Shown: one piece after another, positions 1 through 4,959 of the stretch
Layout: each line of letters opens with the position of its first letter
How positions within the stretch are numbered: position 1 is the first letter of the stretch
Assembly (NCBI GenBank): GCA_916720285.1
Contig: CAKAQP010000109.1
Coordinates: forward strand, 1-7,748
Length of the DNA: 7,748 bases
Source of the DNA: an uncultured Lachnoanaerobaculum sp.
GTDB lineage: Bacteria; Bacillota; Clostridia; Lachnospirales; Lachnospiraceae
Direction: 5' to 3'
The notes under the pieces: generated by a model
Told to the model about the DNA's origin: nothing
Seen by the model: only the letters and a program-made list of their open reading frames with translations
The model's database searches: none
Position numbers and translations under genes: made by a program

Positions 1-96
1 GACGGCGAAAACAAAATACAAAAGATTACAGATAAGGCTATTGAGAGAGTAGATAAGGCTATTGAAGACAAGTCAAAGGAAATATTAACAGTTTAA
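1..96 (+). CDS. frr: Ribosome recycling factor, C-terminal end (partial)
   Basis: Only the last 31 codons and the TAA stop are present; the gene begins left of the window. Ribosome recycling factor acts with EF-G in the cytoplasm to split the post-termination ribosome so that its subunits can be reused. The visible tail contains IQKITDKAIERVDKAIEDK and ends KEILTV, which lines up without gaps with the C-terminal helix of the family (E. coli tail VQKLTDAAIKKIEAALADK, from memory). That helix belongs to the three-helix bundle. The reading frame is open from base 1. The usual neighbours, frr then uppS and cdsA, support the call. A 14-base direct repeat lies inside this tail. Identification is secure for so short a fragment because sequence and context agree. 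Confidence 0.93.
   Translation, partial: DGENKIQKITDKAIERVDKAIEDKSKEILTV
31..65 (+). repeat. Short tandem-like direct repeat inside frr
   Basis: The 14-mer GATAAGGCTATTGA occurs at 31-44 and again at 52-65, a period of 21 bases or seven codons. It encodes DKAIE twice in the C-terminal helix of ribosome recycling factor. The protein aligns without insertion to the family, so this is probably a heptad-like helix coded by the same codons and not a recent duplication. Confidence 0.6.
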
Positions 97-140
97 TTAG
101 CCGACTTCACATCAGTAGAGACAAATAGTTTCTAAAGTTT

Positions 141-170
141 AAGAAGGTGGGCTTCCACCTTCTTGTTTTA
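141..170 (+). terminator. Intrinsic terminator between frr and uppS
   Basis: The arms AAGAAGGTGG (141-150) and CCACCTTCTT (155-164) are perfect reverse complements and enclose the four-base loop GCTT (151-154). The 3' arm ends in TTCTT and is followed by GTTTTA, giving a T-rich but interrupted tail. It lies 44 bases after the frr stop and 32 bases before the uppS start, where a Rho-independent terminator would end frr transcription. The G and A interruptions in the T tract suggest incomplete termination, so some read-through into uppS is plausible. That last point is inference. Confidence 0.8.
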
Positions 171-185
171 TAGTTTAAAGTGAAT

Positions 186-199
186 GGAGTATAAAATTG
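186..199 (+). promoter_or_regulatory. Ribosome binding site and TTG start of uppS
   Basis: GGAG at 186-189 lies seven bases before TTG at 197-199. The uppS frame is closed upstream by TAA at 176-178, and no ATG or GTG lies between that stop and the conserved core. The TTG is therefore the only start consistent with both the Shine-Dalgarno position and the family's N-terminus. Confidence 0.85.
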
Positions 200-904
200 G
201 AAAACTTAGTTATACCAAAAAGCATTGCCATAATACTGGACGGCAACGGTAGATGGGCTGAAAGAAGAAACCTGCCAAGAGCAATGGGACATAAAGCCGG
301 GTGTGAGGCGCTTGAAAAAACTGTTGAGGACTGTGTACGACTTGGAGTGGAGTGCCTTACAGTATATGCTTTTTCCACCGAGAATTGGAAAAGATCTGCA
401 GTTGAAGTAAGTGCTTTGATGAAGCTTCTCAGATTTTACATGGTGAAGCTTATTGACGTTGCAAATAAAAACAATGTAAAGGCTGTTATGATCGGTGATG
501 AGAGCAGATTCGATCCGGATATCAGAAAAGGAATTCAAAAGCTTGTGGATGCAACAAGTAAAAACACAGGTATGACTTTTGCCTTTGCTATAAATTACGG
601 TGGAAGAGATGAGATAAAAAGAGCTATAGAGCATATAGTGGATGATGCCGCCGCAGGAGTTATTTCAAAAGAGAATATAAATGAGGAACTTATTTCCTCA
701 TATTTAGATACAAAAAATTTACCTGATCCGGATTTGCTTATTCGTACAAGCGGTGAGCTTAGAGTTTCAAACTTTTTACTTTGGCAAATAGCATACAGTG
801 AGTTTTATATTACAGATACTTTATGGCCGGATTTTGATAAGGATGAGCTTTTGAAGGCTGTGGAAAGCTATAGCAAAAGACAGAGGAGATTTGGAGGTCG
901 TTAA
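197..904 (+). CDS. uppS: Undecaprenyl diphosphate synthase (cis-prenyltransferase)
   Basis: This cytoplasmic enzyme adds IPP units in cis to farnesyl diphosphate, giving the C55 undecaprenyl diphosphate that carries peptidoglycan and other wall precursors. The 235-residue protein is slightly shorter than the E. coli enzyme (about 253). The diagnostic motifs are all present: DGNGRWA at 15-21, with D15 matching the catalytic Asp26 of E. coli; GHKAG at 31-35; FSTENWKRS at 59-67; AINYGGRDE at 131-139; and RTSGELR at 183-189 followed by SNFLLWQ and SEF. R183, R189 and E202 keep the spacing of E. coli R194, R200 and E213, which bind the diphosphate and the metal. The start is TTG with a good ribosome binding site. 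The stop overlaps the cdsA ATG by one base (TAATG), so the two are probably translationally coupled. Nothing is odd apart from the start codon and the terminator just upstream. Confidence 0.98.
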   Translation: MENLVIPKSIAIILDGNGRWAERRNLPRAMGHKAGCEALEKTVEDCVRLGVECLTVYAFSTENWKRSAVEVSALMKLLRFYMVKLIDVANKNNVKAVMIGDESRFDPDIRKGIQKLVDATSKNTGMTFAFAINYGGRDEIKRAIEHIVDDAAAGVISKENINEELISSYLDTKNLPDPDLLIRTSGELRVSNFLLWQIAYSEFYITDTLWPDFDKDELLKAVESYSKRQRRFGGR

Positions 905-1704
905 TGTTTTTTACCAGACTGATAAGTGGAATAGGACTTTTGATAGTGGCTGTCTTGGCTTTTTATATAGGTAATTTACCGCTTATAATATTATCCGCAT
1001 TAATTTCCGTAATAGGTTTATTTGAGTTTTACAGAGCTTTGGGCCTTGATAAGAAAAATATTGCATATCTTGGATATGCGTACTCACTTATATATTATTG
1101 TTTAATTTATTTTAAATTAAATCAATATGTATTCTTTTCGGTGATAGCATTTCTTCTGGTTATTTTTGCAATATATGTATTTACATTTCCTAAGTATAAG
1201 ACAGAGGAGATATCACTTATATTTATGGGAGTAATGTATATTCCGATACTGTTTTCATATGTTTACAATACCAGAACATTTGATGACGGACAGTATCTGG
1301 CATGGCTAATACTTATATCCAGTTGGGGCTCGGATACATGTGCATATGCGGTAGGTTCACTTTTTGGAAAGCATAAAATAGCTCCCGTACTAAGCCCTAA
1401 AAAGTCTGTAGAAGGTAGTATAGGCGGAGTTTTTGGAGCCGCACTTATAGGAGGTATATTCGGCTTCATATTGTCGGGACATTTTATAAGTACCTTCTCA
1501 CCGGTATTTACCTGTGCCGCTTCCTGTGCTATAGGTTCTGTAATATCACAGGTTGGTGATGCGCTTGCTTCAGCTATAAAGAGAAATCATGATATAAAAG
1601 ACTATGGAAATTTGATTCCGGGACATGGTGGCATACTTGACAGATTTGACAGTATGATATTTACCGCTCCTGCAATCTTTTTTGCAATATATTTTTTGGG
1701 TTAA
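904..1704 (+). CDS. cdsA: Phosphatidate cytidylyltransferase (CDP-diacylglycerol synthase)
   Basis: CdsA is an integral membrane enzyme that converts phosphatidic acid and CTP to CDP-diacylglycerol and diphosphate, the branch-point precursor of bacterial phospholipids. The 266-residue protein is strongly hydrophobic, with roughly eight membrane segments (for example 7-23, 25-47, 74-94, 173-190 and 250-265, estimated by eye). The family signature is complete at 223-249: it starts SAIKR, continues with KD at 232-233 and ends PGHGGILDRFD. The preceding cytoplasmic motif is also there: SDTCAY at 143-148, FGKHK at 154-158 and SPKKSVEG at 164-171. GGAGG at 893-897 lies six bases before the ATG, inside the end of uppS. 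The length is typical for the family. Neighbours uppS and dxr match the conserved frr-uppS-cdsA-dxr order of Firmicutes. Confidence 0.98.
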   Translation: MFFTRLISGIGLLIVAVLAFYIGNLPLIILSALISVIGLFEFYRALGLDKKNIAYLGYAYSLIYYCLIYFKLNQYVFFSVIAFLLVIFAIYVFTFPKYKTEEISLIFMGVMYIPILFSYVYNTRTFDDGQYLAWLILISSWGSDTCAYAVGSLFGKHKIAPVLSPKKSVEGSIGGVFGAALIGGIFGFILSGHFISTFSPVFTCAASCAIGSVISQVGDALASAIKRNHDIKDYGNLIPGHGGILDRFDSMIFTAPAIFFAIYFLG

Positions 1705-1708
1705 ATAA

Positions 1709-2848
1709 ATGAAAAAAATATCTATTTTGGGATCCACAGGATCCATAGGAACACAGACACTTGATATAGTTAGAATAAATAATGATGTGGAAGTGGTGGC
1801 ACTTTCAACACATAAAAATATAGATTTACTGGAAAAGCAGATAAGGGAGTTTAAGCCTAAGGTGGTTGCCATATGGGAGGAAGCTGACGCAAAAATTCTT
1901 TCAGATAAAGTAAAGGATTTGGATGTAAAAGTGTGCTTCGGTATGGGAGGACTGATAGAAGTTGCCACTGTTTGTAACGCCGATATAGTGGTAACAGCTG
2001 TTGTAGGCATGATAGGTATTGAGCCTACTATTGCGGCAATTAAGGCAAAGAAGGATATTGCACTTGCAAATAAGGAGACACTTGTTTGTGCCGGTCATAT
2101 TATTATGCCGCTTGCAAAGGATATGGGTATAAATATATATCCGGTTGACTCTGAGCACAGTGCTATTTTTCAATGTCTTGATAAGAATAATCCTATCAAG
2201 AAAATCTTACTTACCGCTTCAGGCGGACCTTTTAGAGGTTTTAGCAAGAAAGAATTAGAAAATGTTACTCTTGAAGATGCTCTAAAGCATCCGAACTGGA
2301 GTATGGGCAAAAAAATTACCATTGATTCTGCTACAATGATAAACAAGGGATTGGAGATAATTGAGGCGTCGCATTTATTTGATGTGGATATTGATGATAT
2401 TGAAGTTGTAATACAAAAAGAATCCATCATTCATTCTATGGTAGAGTTTAAAGATAACGGAATTTTAGCACAGCTTGGCACACCTGATATGAAGCTGCCT
2501 ATTTCCTATGCTCTGTTCTATCCGGAAAGAAGATATATATCTGAGGAAAGAGTGGACTTTAGCACACTTGCGACTTTAAACTTTTCAAAACCTGATTTGG
2601 AAGTATTTGAAGGACTTAAGATGGCTATATCGGCAGGAAAAAGTGGTGGAAGTGCACCTACTGTTTTAAATGCCGCCAATGAATGGGCTGTAGATAAATT
2701 CTTAAATAAAAAGATTGGATTTACAGATATACCGCGTCTCATAGGTCTTGCCATAGAAAATCATCAGTTCAAGGAAAATCCTTCTCTTGAGGATATCCTA
2801 TCATTGAAACAGTGGACCGAAGAGTATCTGGAAAGGATAAAAATTTGA
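1709..2848 (+). CDS. dxr: 1-deoxy-D-xylulose 5-phosphate reductoisomerase
   Basis: Dxr (IspC) rearranges and reduces DXP to 2-C-methyl-D-erythritol 4-phosphate with NADPH, the first committed step of the MEP route to IPP and DMAPP; it is the target of fosmidomycin. The 379-residue protein is a normal family length. The N-terminal Rossmann motif GSTGSIGTQTLDI spans 8-20, ANKETLVCAG spans 120-129, and PVDSEHSA at 145-152 holds metal ligands D147 and E149. HPNWSMGKKITIDSATM at 194-210 contains the flexible active-site loop, and NKGLE at 212-216 gives the third metal ligand E216. LNAANEWAV lies at 320-328. The ATG is four bases after the cdsA stop and has only a weak GGG eight bases upstream, so translation probably depends on ribosomes arriving from cdsA. 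The last four bases overlap rseP. Confidence 0.98.
   Translation: MKKISILGSTGSIGTQTLDIVRINNDVEVVALSTHKNIDLLEKQIREFKPKVVAIWEEADAKILSDKVKDLDVKVCFGMGGLIEVATVCNADIVVTAVVGMIGIEPTIAAIKAKKDIALANKETLVCAGHIIMPLAKDMGINIYPVDSEHSAIFQCLDKNNPIKKILLTASGGPFRGFSKKELENVTLEDALKHPNWSMGKKITIDSATMINKGLEIIEASHLFDVDIDDIEVVIQKESIIHSMVEFKDNGILAQLGTPDMKLPISYALFYPERRYISEERVDFSTLATLNFSKPDLEVFEGLKMAISAGKSGGSAPTVLNAANEWAVDKFLNKKIGFTDIPRLIGLAIENHQFKENPSLEDILSLKQWTEEYLERIKI
2832..2847 (+). promoter_or_regulatory. Ribosome binding site and TTG start of rseP
   Basis: AAAGGA at 2832-2837 sits seven bases before TTG at 2845-2847. The TTG overlaps the dxr TGA stop (2846-2848) in the string TTGA. Starting here gives the N-terminus MNIVIALIIFGIIVLIHEFGHF, where the first membrane helix begins at once, as is usual for this family. 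An in-frame GTG at 2812 would add 11 charged residues and lacks an equally good site. Confidence 0.82.
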
Positions 2849-3876
2849 ATATAGTTATTGCATTAATTATTTTTGGAATAATAGTATTAATACATGAGTT
2901 TGGACATTTTCTTTTTGCCAAACTCTCAGGAGTAAAAGTTGTAGAGTTTTCCGTAGGAATGGGACCAAGAATTTTCTCTGTAAAGAGGAAAGAGACCAGG
3001 TACTCACTGAAACTCTTACCGCTTGGCGGTTCCTGCGCCATGTATGGAGAAGATGAGGATGAGGATGCACCGGGAAGTTTTAACAGTGCACCGCTTTTAG
3101 GAAGAATTGCCACTATTGCGGCAGGGCCTGTTTTTAACTTTATTTTGGCATTTTTAGTTGCCATATTTATAGTTGCAAATGTGGGCGTGGATAAACCTGT
3201 GATAAGCGGGTTTGTATCAGGGCTTCCGGCGGAGAGTTCAGGACTTATGGTAGGCGATGAGATAGAAAAAATTAACGGAAGAGATATTGACTTTTACAGA
3301 AGTGTTTCCACATATCTGTTTATGAATCAGGGCAAGGATATTACCCTTACTGTAAAAAGAAATAATGAAAAACAAACAATAACCGTTACACCTATGTATA
3401 ATGAGGAATACTCTCAATATATGATAGGTATAAAAAGCTCCGGATATGAAAAGCTTAGTAACCCGTTATCCATACTTAAGTATTCGGTATTGGAAGTAAA
3501 ATATACTATTTCCATGACTGTTGATTCACTTATCTATCTTCTAAGAGGCAGAGTAAAAGCAAGTGAGATAAGCGGACCTGTAGGTATTGTAAATATGATA
3601 GGAACTACGGTGAATGAATCAAAACCGTATGGAATATTTGTTGTACTGCTTTCATTGTCACAGATGGTTTTACTTTTAAGTGCAAACCTCGGAGTAATGA
3701 ATTTACTTCCACTACCGGCACTTGACGGCGGAAGACTTATCTTTTTATTCCTTGAGGCGATATTTAGACGACCTTTAAACAGAAAAGTAGAAGGATATAT
3801 TCATTTTGCAGGTTTCGCTCTCTTGATGCTTTTGATGGTTTTTGTAATGTTTAATGATATAAGAAAAATTATATAA
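2845..3876 (+). CDS. rseP: Site-2 membrane zinc metalloprotease (RseP/RasP family)
   Basis: This intramembrane protease cuts transmembrane anchors, classically those of anti-sigma factors after a first cleavage by another protease, and in Bacillus also leftover signal peptides. From the TTG start it has 343 residues. The zinc motif HEFGH is at 17-21 in the first membrane helix. A second helix lies at about 88-111 (AAGPVFNFI), followed by a single PDZ-like domain at about 114-195. Two further helices are near 262-283 and 320-337. LPLPALDGGRL at 288-298 supplies the third zinc ligand, D294. One PDZ domain is the Gram-positive arrangement; the E. coli protein has two. No anti-sigma factor or other obvious substrate is encoded in the window, so its target here is unknown. 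The gene overlaps dxr by four bases and is followed by ispG after 23 bases. Confidence 0.96.
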   Translation: MNIVIALIIFGIIVLIHEFGHFLFAKLSGVKVVEFSVGMGPRIFSVKRKETRYSLKLLPLGGSCAMYGEDEDEDAPGSFNSAPLLGRIATIAAGPVFNFILAFLVAIFIVANVGVDKPVISGFVSGLPAESSGLMVGDEIEKINGRDIDFYRSVSTYLFMNQGKDITLTVKRNNEKQTITVTPMYNEEYSQYMIGIKSSGYEKLSNPLSILKYSVLEVKYTISMTVDSLIYLLRGRVKASEISGPVGIVNMIGTTVNESKPYGIFVVLLSLSQMVLLLSANLGVMNLLPLPALDGGRLIFLFLEAIFRRPLNRKVEGYIHFAGFALLMLLMVFVMFNDIRKII

Positions 3877-3889
3877 TGCTTGCATTATA
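3872..3889 (+). repeat. Perfect inverted repeat at the rseP-ispG junction
   Basis: TATAATGC (3872-3879) and GCATTATA (3882-3889) are exact reverse complements separated by TT. In RNA this could form a stem of seven base pairs with a CTTG loop. It contains the rseP stop codon (3874-3876), and its last base is the first base of the ispG Shine-Dalgarno AGGAG. There is no T tract after it, so it is not a Rho-independent terminator. A role in ispG translation or mRNA stability is possible but unproven. Confidence 0.65.
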
Positions 3890-3902
3890 GGAGTAAATAA
3901 TG
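3889..3902 (+). promoter_or_regulatory. Ribosome binding site of ispG
   Basis: AGGAG at 3889-3893 lies six bases before the ATG at 3900-3902. It directly follows the inverted repeat at 3872-3889 and shares its first A with it, so folding of the repeat could affect access to this site. Confidence 0.85.
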
Positions 3903-4958
3903 AGAAAGAAAACAAGATTAGTACAAATAGGAGATAAATATATAGGCGGTGATATGCCTATTCTTATACAGTCGATGTGTAATACAAAGACTGAAGATGT
4001 TAAAGCAACTGTAGATCAGATTTTAAGACTTGAGGATGCAGGTTGCGACATAATAAGAGTTGCAGTGCCAAATTCTGAGGCTGCCCTGGCAATCTCGGAA
4101 ATTAAAAAGCAAATACATATACCGCTTGTTGCCGATATTCATTTTGACTACAGACTGGCACTTGAGGCTATAAAGTACGGTTGTGATAAGATAAGGATTA
4201 ATCCCGGAAATATCGGAAGCAGTGAAAGAATAAAAGCTGTAGTGGATGCTTGTAAAGAAAGAAATCTTCCAATAAGAGTAGGTGTAAACTCAGGCTCTTT
4301 GGAGAAAAATCTTATTGAAAAATATGGCGGTGTTACAGCCGAAGGTATTGTTGAGTCTGCACTTGATAAGGTAAAAATCATAGAAGATATGGATTATAAT
4401 AATCTTGTTATAAGTATTAAATCTTCAGATGTAATGATGTGTGTAAAGGCACATGAACTGATTTCCGAAAGAACAGATTATCCGCTTCATATAGGAATAA
4501 CAGAGTCAGGCACGGTAAAAAGAGGTATGATAAAGTCATCACTCGGACTTGGTATTATATTATATCAGGGTATAGGTGATACTGTCAGAGTATCTCTTAC
4601 AGGTGATCCTGTAGAAGAAATTTTTGCGGCAAAGCTTATATTAAACAATCTGGGACTTAGAAAAGGCGGTATAGAGGTTGTATCCTGTCCGACATGTGGA
4701 AGAACAAATATTGATCTTATAGGTCTTGCAGGTAAGGTTGAAAAGCTTGTAGAAGGTTATGATCTTAATATAAAGGTTGCAGTAATGGGATGTGTGGTAA
4801 ACGGACCGGGAGAAGCTAAGGAAGCCGACATAGGAATTGCCGGTGGAATAGGTGAGGGACTTTTAATAAAGAAGGGCAAGATTGTAAAGAAATTGCCTGA
4901 GAATGAACTTTTAGCAGCCCTTAAAGAGGAACTTGATATATTGTCAAAAGAGGCATAG
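3900..4958 (+). CDS. ispG: 4-hydroxy-3-methylbut-2-en-1-yl diphosphate synthase (IspG/GcpE)
   Basis: IspG carries out the next-to-last MEP pathway step, the reductive ring opening of 2-C-methyl-D-erythritol 2,4-cyclodiphosphate to HMBPP, using a [4Fe-4S] cluster. The 352-residue protein is typical of the short bacterial form, a TIM barrel followed by the cluster domain. Barrel motifs include QSMCNTKTEDV at 24-34, VADIHFDYRLA at 77-87 and RINPGNIG at 99-106. The cluster domain has SCPTCGRT at 262-269 and MGCVVNGPGEA at 296-306, giving ligands C263, C266 and C298 and the fourth ligand E305. All four are intact. The cluster is oxygen-sensitive, which suits an anaerobe but does not prove one. The gene supplies the same pathway as dxr two genes upstream. 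polC starts one base after its stop, so the two are surely co-transcribed. Confidence 0.98.
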   Translation: MRKKTRLVQIGDKYIGGDMPILIQSMCNTKTEDVKATVDQILRLEDAGCDIIRVAVPNSEAALAISEIKKQIHIPLVADIHFDYRLALEAIKYGCDKIRINPGNIGSSERIKAVVDACKERNLPIRVGVNSGSLEKNLIEKYGGVTAEGIVESALDKVKIIEDMDYNNLVISIKSSDVMMCVKAHELISERTDYPLHIGITESGTVKRGMIKSSLGLGIILYQGIGDTVRVSLTGDPVEEIFAAKLILNNLGLRKGGIEVVSCPTCGRTNIDLIGLAGKVEKLVEGYDLNIKVAVMGCVVNGPGEAKEADIGIAGGIGEGLLIKKGKIVKKLPENELLAALKEELDILSKEA

Positions 4959-4959
4959 A

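Noticed and set aside
163..195. Possible sigma-A promoter TTGTTT ... TATAAA before uppS
   Set aside because: The spacing is 21 bases instead of about 17, the -35 box overlaps the terminator arm, and transcription would start after the uppS start codon.
206..634. 142-residue open frame on the - strand inside uppS
   Set aside because: It lies wholly opposite a gene with intact motifs, has no ribosome binding site that I can see, and its product resembles no family I know.
1570..2010. 146-residue open frame on the - strand across the cdsA-dxr junction
   Set aside because: The product is a Ser/Thr-rich shadow of two well supported genes; the opposite strand encodes the CdsA signature and the Dxr cofactor motif.
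2812..2844. GTG-initiated N-terminal extension of rseP
   Set aside because: The TTG at 2845 has the better placed ribosome binding site and gives the usual family N-terminus.
2769..3164. 131-residue open frame on the - strand across the dxr-rseP junction
   Set aside because: It is antisense to the RseP zinc motif region, with Ser/Pro/Lys-rich composition typical of a shadow frame.
3872..3889. The rseP-ispG hairpin as a transcription terminator
   Set aside because: The stem is AT-rich and no run of T follows it; the next bases are the ispG ribosome binding site.
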